Shown here one piece after another: positions 1 through 8,552 of a stretch of 64,000 nucleotides of DNA. Both the position numbers and the translations under genes were made by a program. Below the pieces are notes generated by a model. That model made no database searches, was not told the DNA's origin, and was given only the letters and a program-made list of their open reading frames with translations. The stretch's first letter is position 1. Every line of letters starts with the position of its first letter. The DNA comes from Bacillus timonensis (GTDB lineage Bacteria > Bacillota > Bacilli > Bacillales > Bacillaceae_L): positions 372,001 through 436,000 of the forward strand of contig JAIVAN010000003.1 in NCBI GenBank assembly GCA_020171895.1, given 5' to 3'.

Positions 1-277
1 GATACCTGAAATCACAACAAAACTTGCAAGTAATGAATATATAAAGATTTCCTTTAATATACAAACAGATAGTAAAGACGCAAAAGAAGAGTTAGAAAAA
101 CGAAGCTTTCAAGTTAAAAACTTAATAATAAAAGAATTATCAGAAATGAACGGCGAAGAATTTAAGGGTGAAAAAGGAATTATCGCTTTAGAGACAAGAC
201 TTAAAGACCGAATTAATTTACTCATGCATGAAGGAAAAATCGTTAATGTGTATGCAACTTCTTTTCTCCCTCAATAA
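1..277 (+). CDS. fliL: Flagellar basal body-associated protein FliL, C-terminal part
   Basis: The open frame enters from the left edge (first full codon at position 2) and ends with TAA at 275-277, so only about 91 C-terminal residues are seen. They include the pattern KGEKGIIALETRLKDRIN and a final hydrophobic strand, which fits the periplasmic/extracytoplasmic domain of FliL. FliL is a single-pass membrane protein next to the stator and supports motor torque. The identification rests partly on position: fliL lies directly before fliM in Bacillus fla/che operons. The N-terminal membrane helix lies outside the window. Confidence 0.8.
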   Translation, partial: IPEITTKLASNEYIKISFNIQTDSKDAKEELEKRSFQVKNLIIKELSEMNGEEFKGEKGIIALETRLKDRINLLMHEGKIVNVYATSFLPQ

Positions 278-316
278 CTAATAAATCAATGATGTAAACC
301 TATGGGGGTGATGTCT

Positions 317-1315
317 TTGTCAGGAGAAGTATTGTCTCAAAATGAAATCGATGCTCTTTTATCTGCGCTTTCTACTGGAGAAATGAATGCTGATGATTTA
401 AAAAAAGAAGAAGCAGAAAAGAAAGTTAGGGTATATGATTTTAAACGAGCCTTAAGGTTTTCAAAAGATCAAATTAGAAGTTTAACGCGTATACATGAGA
501 ATTTCGCTAGACTTTTAACGACATATTTTTCTGCTCAACTTAGGACATATGTTCAAATCTCAGTTGCATCTGTTGATCAAATTCCTTATGAAGAATTTAT
601 TCGATCTATTCCTAAAATGACCATTCTTAATGTCTATGAGGTTCCACCTCTCGAAGGTCGCATAGTCATGGAAGTAAATCCTAATATTGCTTATTCAATG
701 ATGGATAGGTTATTAGGTGGTAGAGGAATAAGTGTAAACAAGGTAGATAGCTTAACTGAAATTGAAACAAGAATTATGTCGACTATGTTCGAACGTGCAT
801 TTGAAAATTTAAGAGATGCATGGAGTTCTGTAACAGAGATTGATCCTTTTTTAACAGATTTTGAAGTGAATCCTCAATTTTTGCAAATGGTTTCACCAAA
901 CGAAACTGTAATAGTCATATCTCTTAATACTCAAATTGGTGAAACGAGTGGAATGATCAATATCTGTATACCACATGTAGTACTTGAGCCAATAATTCCT
1001 AGGTTATCGGTCCATTATTGGATGCAAACATCAAAAAAAGAACGAAATAAACTTGAAGCAACAGCTATTGAAGAGCGTATTAAAAATGCTATATTGCCTA
1101 TTACTGCAGAACTTGGTACTTCTGAAATTTCTATACAGGAATTTTTATTACTTAATATAGGAGATGTCATCCAACTAGATCAGACAATTGATGCTCCTCT
1201 AAACATTAAAGTAGAGGGTTCATCTAAATATTATGGACAAGCTGGGAAGCTTAATAAGAAGTTAGCTGTACAAGTATTATCAGAGTATGAAGGGGGGAGC
1301 GGCGCCAATGAGTAA
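317..1315 (+). CDS. fliM: Flagellar motor switch protein FliM
   Basis: FliM is the C-ring component that binds CheY-P and sets the direction of rotation. The protein opens with SGEVLSQNEIDALLSAL, the conserved N-terminal CheY-P-binding segment of Gram-positive FliM, followed by the CheC-like middle domain and a C-terminal SpoA (FliN-like) domain at roughly residues 250-325. I chose the TTG at 317 because GGGGGTG at 304-310 sits 6 nt upstream and the resulting 332 aa equals the usual Bacillus length. The in-frame ATGs at 302 and 311 lack a properly spaced ribosome site. The 3' end overlaps fliY by 8 bp, suggesting translational coupling. Confidence 0.96.
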   Translation: MSGEVLSQNEIDALLSALSTGEMNADDLKKEEAEKKVRVYDFKRALRFSKDQIRSLTRIHENFARLLTTYFSAQLRTYVQISVASVDQIPYEEFIRSIPKMTILNVYEVPPLEGRIVMEVNPNIAYSMMDRLLGGRGISVNKVDSLTEIETRIMSTMFERAFENLRDAWSSVTEIDPFLTDFEVNPQFLQMVSPNETVIVISLNTQIGETSGMINICIPHVVLEPIIPRLSVHYWMQTSKKERNKLEATAIEERIKNAILPITAELGTSEISIQEFLLLNIGDVIQLDQTIDAPLNIKVEGSSKYYGQAGKLNKKLAVQVLSEYEGGSGANE

Positions 1316-2549
1316 TGACAACTTATTATCACAGGATGAAATAGATGCTCTTTTGAGGGGATCAGCAGATTTAGACCAAGTAGATGAGGATACAAGAAAC
1401 TCTCCCCCAATCGATGACTACCTTTCTCCATTAGAAAGAGATGCTCTCGGAGAAATAGGGAATATCTCTTTTGGAAGTTCCGCAACAGCATTGTCAACGC
1501 TGTTAAATCAAAAGGTTGAGATCACTACCCCAAATGTTTTATTAGTGCATAGGGATAGTCTTTCAGATGAATTTCCACAGCCGTATGTTGCTGTTCATGT
1601 AAGTTATACTGAAGGGTTTTCAGGAGCAAATCTACTTGTTATTAAACAAAGTGATGCTGCAATTATTGCTGATTTAATGCTAGGGGGAACCGGATACAAT
1701 CCCCCTGAACTATTAGGGGAAATACAGTTAAGTGCTGTGCAAGAAGCAATGAACCAAATGATGGGTTCTGCCGCTACTTCTATGTCTACCGTATTTAGTA
1801 AAAAGATCGACATTTCTCCTCCGAGTATTGATATTTTAGATATTAAAGAGGGAGAAGGCACTGAAAGTCTTCCTTCACAAGATATATTAGTTAAAATCTC
1901 TTTCCGTTTAAAAATAGGAGATTTAATTGATTCCAATATTATGCAGCTTGTTCCAGTTGAGTTTGCAAAAGAATTAGTTAATGAGTTGATGAATCCACCT
2001 GCTGAAATTGAAGTTGCACCTACAATGGAGATTGAAAGACCAGTTGAACAACCTGTTCATTCTAGGGAAGCTGTAAATCAAGGGTATAGCAATGAGAACC
2101 AATTGAATCAACCATCGACTAATATTCAACAACAGCAGGAGTATCAATCAAATAATCATTATCAACAACCATATCAGCAGAATGCTCCTCGTCACCTAGG
2201 ATCAAACAGCGGTAGTAATTATCAAAATGTTAATATTCAGCCTGCAGCTTTTGCACCATTTGAACAAGTCTCGTTGCAGCAAACTGAACAAAAGAATTTA
2301 GGGATGTTATTAGATATCCCACTTCAAGTAACTGTTGAACTAGGGAGAACGAAAAGGTCTATAAAGGAAATTTTAGAACTTTCTCCAGGATCAATTATTG
2401 AACTAGATAAATTAGCTGGTGAGCCAGTTGATGTACTTGTAAATAATAAGTTAATTGCCAAAGGGGAAGTCGTAGTTATTGATGAAAACTTTGGTGTAAG
2501 AATTACAGATATTATTAGCCAAACAGATAGAATAAAAAATTTACAGTAA
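1308..2549 (+). CDS. fliY: Flagellar motor switch phosphatase FliY
   Basis: FliY is the Gram-positive switch protein that also dephosphorylates CheY-P. It starts with a FliM-like peptide (LLSQDEIDALL), then a CheC-type phosphatase domain with two E-x3-N active-site helices (EIGNISFGSSATALS near residue 50 and EAMNQMMGSAATS near 150), and ends in a FliN/SpoA domain (about residues 330-410). At 413 aa it is longer than the roughly 378 aa of B. subtilis. The extra length is a Gln/Asn-rich linker between the phosphatase and SpoA domains (about residues 245-325). The ATG at 1308 lies inside the end of fliM behind a strong purine-rich ribosome site (AGGGGGGAG). Confidence 0.95.
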   Translation: MSNDNLLSQDEIDALLRGSADLDQVDEDTRNSPPIDDYLSPLERDALGEIGNISFGSSATALSTLLNQKVEITTPNVLLVHRDSLSDEFPQPYVAVHVSYTEGFSGANLLVIKQSDAAIIADLMLGGTGYNPPELLGEIQLSAVQEAMNQMMGSAATSMSTVFSKKIDISPPSIDILDIKEGEGTESLPSQDILVKISFRLKIGDLIDSNIMQLVPVEFAKELVNELMNPPAEIEVAPTMEIERPVEQPVHSREAVNQGYSNENQLNQPSTNIQQQQEYQSNNHYQQPYQQNAPRHLGSNSGSNYQNVNIQPAAFAPFEQVSLQQTEQKNLGMLLDIPLQVTVELGRTKRSIKEILELSPGSIIELDKLAGEPVDVLVNNKLIAKGEVVVIDENFGVRITDIISQTDRIKNLQ

Positions 2550-2567
2550 ATAATAGGGGGATCCATT

Positions 2568-2933
2568 ATGGGACAAAAAATATTAATCGTTGATGATGCA
2601 GCTTTTATGAGAATGATGATAAAGGACATTTTAACTAAAAATGGATATGATGTAGTCGCAGAGGCTGCTGATGGAAGTCAAGCTGTGGATAAATATAAGG
2701 AACACCAACCTGATTTAGTAACGATGGATATTACAATGCCAGAAATGGATGGCATTACAGCATTAAAAGAGATAAAGAAAATAAATCCTGCAGCTAAAGT
2801 AATTATGTGTTCTGCAATGGGACAACAAGCTATGGTAATAGATGCTATCCAAGCAGGAGCTAAGGACTTTATTGTAAAGCCATTCCAGGCAGATCGTGTA
2901 CTAGAAGCGATTGGAAAAACACTTAATTCTTAA
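2568..2933 (+). CDS. cheY: Chemotaxis response regulator CheY
   Basis: This is a single receiver domain of 121 aa. The acidic pocket D9-D10, phospho-acceptor D54 (TMDITMPEMDG), the conserved Thr/Ser switch region (MCSAMGQQ) and K104 (FIVKPF) are all present. CheA phosphorylates CheY; CheY-P binds FliM and in Bacillus promotes counter-clockwise running. There is a good ribosome site (AGGGGG) upstream. The gene sits between fliY, which dephosphorylates it, and fliZ, as in B. subtilis. A perfect hairpin lies just downstream. Confidence 0.97.
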   Translation: MGQKILIVDDAAFMRMMIKDILTKNGYDVVAEAADGSQAVDKYKEHQPDLVTMDITMPEMDGITALKEIKKINPAAKVIMCSAMGQQAMVIDAIQAGAKDFIVKPFQADRVLEAIGKTLNS

Positions 2934-2950
2934 TACTAAATAGGAACTAT

Positions 2951-2981
2951 ATGATTTCTACGGTACTACCGTAGAAATCAT
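2951..2981 (+). promoter_or_regulatory. Perfect stem-loop between cheY and fliZ
   Basis: Two 13-bp arms (2951-2963 and 2969-2981) are perfectly complementary around a TACTA loop. No T-run follows, so it does not look like a rho-independent terminator. It lies inside the fla/che operon, 20 bp upstream of the fliZ start region. It could be an mRNA-stabilising or processing element that separates the highly expressed cheY from the export-gate genes. That role is inferred. Confidence 0.6.
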
Positions 2982-3007
2982 ATTGCAGTTAGAGAGGTGG
3001 CACTATT

Positions 3008-3667
3008 TTGCTACAAAGGCATAAATTCATCTTCTTCATCTGTATTTTCTTTCTGATTTTAGTGAATATGACACAGCCGGTCAATGCAAATACTGTGAAT
3101 AAGACGGTTAACGATTTTTATAAGCAACCGCCTAACGAAGAAATTGATAGCGAAAAAGAAAAAAATACACTAACTGATGAACCGCCAGTTGATATAACGA
3201 CTACTGAATTAACATTTTGGGACTTTCTTAAAATGATCTTTGCAACAATCTTTGTTATAGGTCTTATTTACTTTTTCTTAAAATTCATAAATAAAAAAAA
3301 TAGACTATTTACTCAGTACAAACATTTGGAAAACTTAGGTGGAACAAGTTTAGGGACAAATCGATCTATTCAGATGATAAAAGTTGGAGATAGAATTTTA
3401 GTTGTTGGAGTGGGAGAAAACATTCAATTGTTAAAGGAAATTGACAATGAGGATGAAATGAATCAAATTCTCGATGATCATAATAGTAGGTTGGAACAAC
3501 TTATCCAGCCTCGAGATATAGTAAACCGCTTTATTGAAAGAAGAAAGGGAACAGACAAAAATTCGAATGATTTTTCTATAATGTTTCGTTCTCAGCTTTC
3601 TGAATTAGCCAAAGGTAGAAAAGATTTAGTAAATAGGATAGAACAGAAGGGAACAGATCGTGAATGA
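3008..3667 (+). CDS. fliZ: Flagellar biosynthesis protein FliZ (FliO family)
   Basis: FliZ/FliO assists assembly of the FliPQR export-gate core. The 219-aa protein has an N-terminal hydrophobic signal or membrane segment (residues 8-27), a polar stretch rich in Glu/Asp/Lys, a second membrane helix (about 75-95) and a basic cytoplasmic FliO domain (GGTSLGTNRSIQMIKVG then LVVGVGENIQLLKEI). The start is TTG at 3008 with AGAGGTGG 7 nt upstream. The stop overlaps the fliP start in ATGA. The conserved position between cheY and fliP supports the name. Confidence 0.9.
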   Translation: MLQRHKFIFFICIFFLILVNMTQPVNANTVNKTVNDFYKQPPNEEIDSEKEKNTLTDEPPVDITTTELTFWDFLKMIFATIFVIGLIYFFLKFINKKNRLFTQYKHLENLGGTSLGTNRSIQMIKVGDRILVVGVGENIQLLKEIDNEDEMNQILDDHNSRLEQLIQPRDIVNRFIERRKGTDKNSNDFSIMFRSQLSELAKGRKDLVNRIEQKGTDRE

Positions 3668-4329
3668 ATGAATTTATGGAGTTTTTTAATAATAGTTCAC
3701 CCGAGAATGTCTCAACATCTGTCAAATTACTCCTTTTACTAACGGTCTTGTCCATAGCACCTAGTATTTTAATATTGATGACTTCTTTTACACGAATTAT
3801 TATTGTGCTTTCTTTTGTTCGGACTTCACTTGCAACTCAACAAATGCCTCCAAATCAAGTGCTTGTTGGACTTGCTCTATTTTTAACCTTTTTTATCATG
3901 ACTCCAGTGATGAGTGAAGTGAATGAAAATGCTTTAACACCATTATTTAATGATGAAATTAACTTAGAAGAAGCTTATGAGCGAGCATCTATTCCATTCA
4001 AGGAATTCATGAGTAAACATACGAGGCAAAAGGATCTTGAATTGTTTTTAGCGTATTCTGAAAGTGATGCTCCTACTTCAATTGAGGACATCCCTTTAAC
4101 AGCACTTGTACCGGCATATGCTATAAGTGAATTAAAGACCGCGTTTCAAATTGGATTTATGATTTTTATTCCTTTCTTAATTATTGATATGATCGTTGCG
4201 AGCGTTCTAATGTCTATGGGTATGATGATGCTTCCTCCTGTTATGATTTCATTACCTTTTAAAATTTTACTTTTTGTATTAGTTGATGGATGGTACTTGA
4301 TAGTAAAATCCTTATTGCAAAGCTTTTAA
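3664..4329 (+). CDS. fliP: Flagellar type III export gate protein FliP
   Basis: FliP forms the pentameric ring of the FliP5Q4R1 export gate in the membrane at the centre of the basal body. The 221-aa sequence has the family signatures SFTRIIIVLSFVRTSLATQQ and MSMGMMMLPPVMISLPFKI and four hydrophobic helices. It lacks a long cleavable signal peptide, as usual for Bacillus FliP. It overlaps fliZ by 4 bp, so the two are probably translationally coupled. Confidence 0.96.
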   Translation: MNEFMEFFNNSSPENVSTSVKLLLLLTVLSIAPSILILMTSFTRIIIVLSFVRTSLATQQMPPNQVLVGLALFLTFFIMTPVMSEVNENALTPLFNDEINLEEAYERASIPFKEFMSKHTRQKDLELFLAYSESDAPTSIEDIPLTALVPAYAISELKTAFQIGFMIFIPFLIIDMIVASVLMSMGMMMLPPVMISLPFKILLFVLVDGWYLIVKSLLQSF

Positions 4330-4343
4330 AGTAGGTGGATACG

Positions 4344-4613
4344 ATGAGTCCTGAATTTGTAATTGCATTAGCAAAGCAAGGAATATACACAATATTAGTC
4401 ATTTGTGGGCCATTATTATTGTTAGCACTAGTAGTAGGTTTAATAGTCTCAGTGTTCCAAGCCACAACCCAAATTCAAGAACAAACTCTTGCTTTTATAC
4501 CAAAAATAGTCGCGGTTTTACTTGGGTTAGTTTTTTTTGGCCCTTGGATGTTGAGTAAGATGGTAAGTTATACTTTTGATATATTCAATAATTTAACGAG
4601 ATTTGTTGGATAA
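4344..4613 (+). CDS. fliQ: Flagellar type III export gate protein FliQ
   Basis: This 89-aa protein has two transmembrane helices and carries the FliQ signature ATTQIQEQTLAFIPKI with FFGPWML. FliQ packs around FliP/FliR in the export gate. I start it at the ATG at 4344, 5 nt after GTAGGTGG (4331-4338). An in-frame GTG at 4335 lies inside that ribosome site and would add three residues not expected in the family. It is followed closely by fliR. Confidence 0.95.
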   Translation: MSPEFVIALAKQGIYTILVICGPLLLLALVVGLIVSVFQATTQIQEQTLAFIPKIVAVLLGLVFFGPWMLSKMVSYTFDIFNNLTRFVG

Positions 4614-4616
4614 GTT

Positions 4617-5393
4617 ATGACAACCATTTTCTTAGAATTTCCAGCCTTTTTATTAGTGCTTGTTAGGGTAGCATCTTTTTTTGTAACTTTACCTATGTTT
4701 TCATATCGTACCATTCCACAGACTCACAAAATAGGTTTTGCCTTTTTTATAGCATGGATTATGTTTCTGTCTATGAATCCACCAACTATTACAATAGACG
4801 GTTTCTATTATATGCTCATTATTAAAGAGGCAATGGTGGGATTATTTATTGGTTTAGTGGCATATATGATTCTTGCGGCGATTCAAATTGCAGGAGGATT
4901 TATTGATTTTCAAATGGGATTTGCCATCGCAAATGTAATAGACCCTCAAACAGGGACCCAAAGCCCTTTAGTTGGGCAATATTTATATACATTTGCTCTA
5001 TTATTACTGCTCTCTGTTAATGCTCATCACATGTTACTTGATGGAGTTTATTATAGTTACGAATATATTCCAATGGACCGATTATGGATTGCGATCAATG
5101 ATGAGAATACATTGGAATTTTTTCTAAAGGCATTTAACTCTATGTTTATTATAGCCTTCCAAATGTCTATTCCAGTTGTGGGATGTTTATTTCTAGTTGA
5201 TTTAGCATTAGGGATAGTTGCTAAAACCGTACCTCAGTTAAACGTTTTCGTTGTAGGACTTCCATTAAAAATTGCTGTAAGTTTTATTACGCTAATTTTA
5301 GTAATGTCAGTCTTGTATATGTTAGTAGGAAATCTCTTTGAAAGAATGATTGTGACAATGAGAGGACTGATGCAATTATTAGGGGGAATATAG
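4617..5393 (+). CDS. fliR: Flagellar type III export gate protein FliR
   Basis: This 258-aa, highly hydrophobic protein has about six membrane segments and carries the FliR patterns IGFAFFIAWIMF, GGFIDFQMGFAIANVIDPQ and LNVFVVGLPLKI. FliR is the single-copy subunit of the FliPQR core and contacts FlhB. The ATG begins 3 nt after the fliQ stop. The upstream ribosome site is weak, so translation is likely coupled to fliQ. Confidence 0.95.
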   Translation: MTTIFLEFPAFLLVLVRVASFFVTLPMFSYRTIPQTHKIGFAFFIAWIMFLSMNPPTITIDGFYYMLIIKEAMVGLFIGLVAYMILAAIQIAGGFIDFQMGFAIANVIDPQTGTQSPLVGQYLYTFALLLLLSVNAHHMLLDGVYYSYEYIPMDRLWIAINDENTLEFFLKAFNSMFIIAFQMSIPVVGCLFLVDLALGIVAKTVPQLNVFVVGLPLKIAVSFITLILVMSVLYMLVGNLFERMIVTMRGLMQLLGGI

Positions 5394-6476
5394 TTGGAAC
5401 TTCTTAGATTAGACTTACAATTCTTTGCAGGTGAAAAAACTGAGAAGGCAACTCCTAAGAAACGTCAAGAGTCTAGAAAAAAAGGACAAGTGGCAAAAAG
5501 TGCGGATGTTAATACGGCAATACTTCTACTTGGCATATTTTTACTTCTTTTATTTTTGGGAGACTTCATTAGAGAAAAAATACTTGGGATTTTCAGACAT
5601 TCTTTTCAAGAATATTTATTGCTTGATTTAACAGAGTATACAGTTTCAAAGGTGTTTTTAGAAATGAGTTATCAATCCTTAATCATAGTTGGACCAATCA
5701 TGTTAATAGCATTCGTTGCTGCAATAGCGGCAAATTTAGTACAAATAGGTTTCCTTTTTTCAACAGAAGCAATTCAAATGAAATTAAATAAAATTGATCC
5801 TATTCAAGGGTTTAAACGTATTTATTCTCTGAGAGCTATTGTTGAGATGTTAAAATCCATCTTAAAAATTGCACTTGTTGGATCAGTTGCTTTTTCAGTT
5901 ATTTGGTATAATCTCGATGGAATTCTAAGGCTTTCACAAGTTAGTTTAGGATTAGCATTAATCTTTTTAGCGAAATTAACTGTTCAGATGGGGCTATTTT
6001 CTGCTGGTGCACTTTTATTTTTATCTATACTAGATTATCTTTATCAAAAATATGATTTCGAAAAAAATATTCGAATGTCTAAACAAGATATCAAAGATGA
6101 ATACAAGAAAACTGAAGGAGACCCTTTGATCAAATCAAAAATAAAGCAAAAGCAAAGAGAAATGGCAATGCAGCGAATGATGCAAGAGGTTCCTAAAGCG
6201 GATGTAATTATTACGAACCCAACCCATTATGCAATTGCCCTTAAATATGATGAATCTAAGTCTGATGCACCGTTCGTTGTAGCAAAGGGAGTAGATTTCG
6301 TCGCTCAAAAAATAAAGCAAATAGCACACGAAAATGACATTGTTACAATAGAGAATAAGCCACTCGCAAGGGCTCTTTATAGCCATACAGAGATTGGTGA
6401 TATCATTCCAGAAGAGTTCTTTAAAGCGGTTGCAGAAATCTTAGCATATGTATATCGCCTCAAACAAAAATTATAA
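5394..6476 (+). CDS. flhB: Flagellar export switch protein FlhB
   Basis: FlhB switches export from rod/hook to filament substrates by autocleavage. The 360-aa sequence starts DLQFFAGEKTEKATPKKRQESRKKGQ, has four membrane helices, and carries the autocleavage tetrad N275-P-T-H in the cytoplasmic domain, intact. The start is TTG at 5394, immediately after the fliR stop, with AGGGGGAA about 5 nt upstream. A 12-bp gap plus a short untranslated stretch separates it from the likely flhA start. Confidence 0.96.
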   Translation: MELLRLDLQFFAGEKTEKATPKKRQESRKKGQVAKSADVNTAILLLGIFLLLLFLGDFIREKILGIFRHSFQEYLLLDLTEYTVSKVFLEMSYQSLIIVGPIMLIAFVAAIAANLVQIGFLFSTEAIQMKLNKIDPIQGFKRIYSLRAIVEMLKSILKIALVGSVAFSVIWYNLDGILRLSQVSLGLALIFLAKLTVQMGLFSAGALLFLSILDYLYQKYDFEKNIRMSKQDIKDEYKKTEGDPLIKSKIKQKQREMAMQRMMQEVPKADVIITNPTHYAIALKYDESKSDAPFVVAKGVDFVAQKIKQIAHENDIVTIENKPLARALYSHTEIGDIIPEEFFKAVAEILAYVYRLKQKL

Positions 6477-6515
6477 AACCTCTTAAAGATGTTAGTAACT
6501 AAGGGAGAGAATATT

Positions 6516-8552
6516 ATGTCAGCAAGAGATCTTTCAGTTTTATTAAGTGTAGTTTTAATAGTAGCAATGCTAATTATTCCTTTTCCATCTTGGTTACTTA
6601 GTGTATTAATCATCATCAACATTTCCCTTGCGTTATTAGTTTTACTAACATCAATGAATATGCAAGAACCCCTTCAATTTTCTATATTCCCATCATTATT
6701 ATTATTATTAACACTATTTAGGTTAGGGTTAAATGTCTCTACTACAAGATCAATTTTAAGTAAAGGTGAAGCTGGTGGAGTAGTAGAGACATTTGGTACA
6801 TTCGTAGTAGGCGGTAATGTAGTCGTTGGTTTTGTTGTATTTTTAATCTTAATAATTATTCAATTCGTTGTTATTACCAAAGGGTCAGAACGTGTGTCTG
6901 AAGTAGCTGCACGTTTCACATTAGATGCAATGCCAGGTAAGCAAATGAGTATAGATGCTGATTTAAACGCTGGTATGATTTCTGAGGCGGATGCACGTCA
7001 AAGAAGAGAAAAAATCGGTAAAGAAGCAGATTTCTATGGAGCGATGGATGGTGCAAGTAAATTTGTTAAGGGAGATGCAATTGCTGGTATTATCATCGTA
7101 CTTATTAATTTAATTTTTGGTTTTATTATTGGTATGACACAACAAGGACTAGGGTTTACGGATGCGATTTCAAAATATACATTACTTACTGTTGGAGACG
7201 GTATCGTAAGTCAGATACCAGCACTTTTAATTTCAACTGCAACAGGTATAGTTGTTACTAGGGCAGCTTCAGATGGGAATTTGGGATCAGACATTACATC
7301 TCAACTATTTGCATATCCAAAAATGTTATATGTAACAGCAGGTACAATATTCTTACTAGGAGTTGTAACTCCTATTCATCTAATGCTTACTACTCCAATT
7401 GCTGTATTACTAGTTTTAGGAGGATATAGTATCTCAGTTGCGAAAGCTAAAGAGAATATTGAAGTGGATGATATTGGGGAAGAAATAGAACCGGAAGAAA
7501 TGAAAAGTCCAGAAAGTGTTGTTAACTTATTAAATGTTGATCCAATTGAATTTGAATTTGGTTATGGATTAATTCCATTAGCAGATACAAATCAAGGTGG
7601 TGATCTGCTAGATCGTGTTGTGATGATACGAAGACAATTAGCACTAGAATTAGGTTTAGTGATTCCTGTCGTTAGAATAAGGGATAATATACAACTTCAA
7701 CCAAATGAGTACCGATTACGTATTAAGGGGAATGAAGTAGCTCGAGGAGAATTATTACTAGATCACTACTTAGCAATGAGTCCTGGAGTTGATGAAGATT
7801 CGATTGAAGGGATCGATACGGTAGAACCATCCTTCGGGTTACCCGCAAAGTGGATATCTGAGGATATGAAAGACCAGGCTGATTTATTTGGATACACAGT
7901 TGTAGATCCACCGTCTGTCGTCTCTACTCATATTACTGAAGTAATTAAGGCAAATGCACATGATTTAATAGGTAGACAAGAAACAAAACAATTAATAGAT
8001 CATTTGAAAGAGTCATATCCAATCTTAGTAGAGGAAGTAACACCTAACCCATTGGCTGTTGGTGACATACAAAAAGTCCTTTCTAAACTTTTAAAAGAAA
8101 AGGTATCAATTAGAAACTTACCTATTATTTTTGAGACATTAGCAGACTTCGGGAAGCTAACTACTGATACTGAAATTTTAACAGAGTATGTACGACAAGC
8201 TTTAGCGAAACAAATTACAAATAGTTATATAGTTGGATCAGAACCAATAAAAGTCATTACTTTATCAGGTAAAGTTGAAAAAGCTGTTGCAGATGGTATT
8301 CAACAAACGGACCATGGGAACTATCTATCAATAGATCCAACTATTTCACAAAATATACTAGAATCCATAGCTAATCAGATTGAACAGGTATCTATGCAGG
8401 AGCAAACACCAATTCTGTTATGTTCACCTGCAGTTAGAATGTACGTTAGGCAGTTAATTGAAAGGTATTTTCCTCATATACCGGTTCTTTCATACAATGA
8501 ATTAGAAGCCAGCATAGAGGTTCAAAGCGTAGGGACGGTGAATATTGAATGA
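6516..8552 (+). CDS. flhA: Flagellar export chaperone-docking protein FlhA
   Basis: FlhA is the nonameric export gate component that receives substrate-chaperone complexes and couples export to proton flow. The N-terminal half has about eight membrane helices with the FHIPEP-family core (SIFPSLLLLLTLFRLGLNV, RFTLDAMPGKQMSIDADL, GDGIVSQIPALLISTATGI). The C-terminal half is the cytoplasmic docking domain. I start at the ATG at 6516, which follows AAGGGAGAG with 8 nt spacing and gives 678 aa; an in-frame ATG at 6489 lacks a ribosome site. It overlaps flhF by 4 bp. Confidence 0.97.
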   Translation: MSARDLSVLLSVVLIVAMLIIPFPSWLLSVLIIINISLALLVLLTSMNMQEPLQFSIFPSLLLLLTLFRLGLNVSTTRSILSKGEAGGVVETFGTFVVGGNVVVGFVVFLILIIIQFVVITKGSERVSEVAARFTLDAMPGKQMSIDADLNAGMISEADARQRREKIGKEADFYGAMDGASKFVKGDAIAGIIIVLINLIFGFIIGMTQQGLGFTDAISKYTLLTVGDGIVSQIPALLISTATGIVVTRAASDGNLGSDITSQLFAYPKMLYVTAGTIFLLGVVTPIHLMLTTPIAVLLVLGGYSISVAKAKENIEVDDIGEEIEPEEMKSPESVVNLLNVDPIEFEFGYGLIPLADTNQGGDLLDRVVMIRRQLALELGLVIPVVRIRDNIQLQPNEYRLRIKGNEVARGELLLDHYLAMSPGVDEDSIEGIDTVEPSFGLPAKWISEDMKDQADLFGYTVVDPPSVVSTHITEVIKANAHDLIGRQETKQLIDHLKESYPILVEEVTPNPLAVGDIQKVLSKLLKEKVSIRNLPIIFETLADFGKLTTDTEILTEYVRQALAKQITNSYIVGSEPIKVITLSGKVEKAVADGIQQTDHGNYLSIDPTISQNILESIANQIEQVSMQEQTPILLCSPAVRMYVRQLIERYFPHIPVLSYNELEASIEVQSVGTVNIE

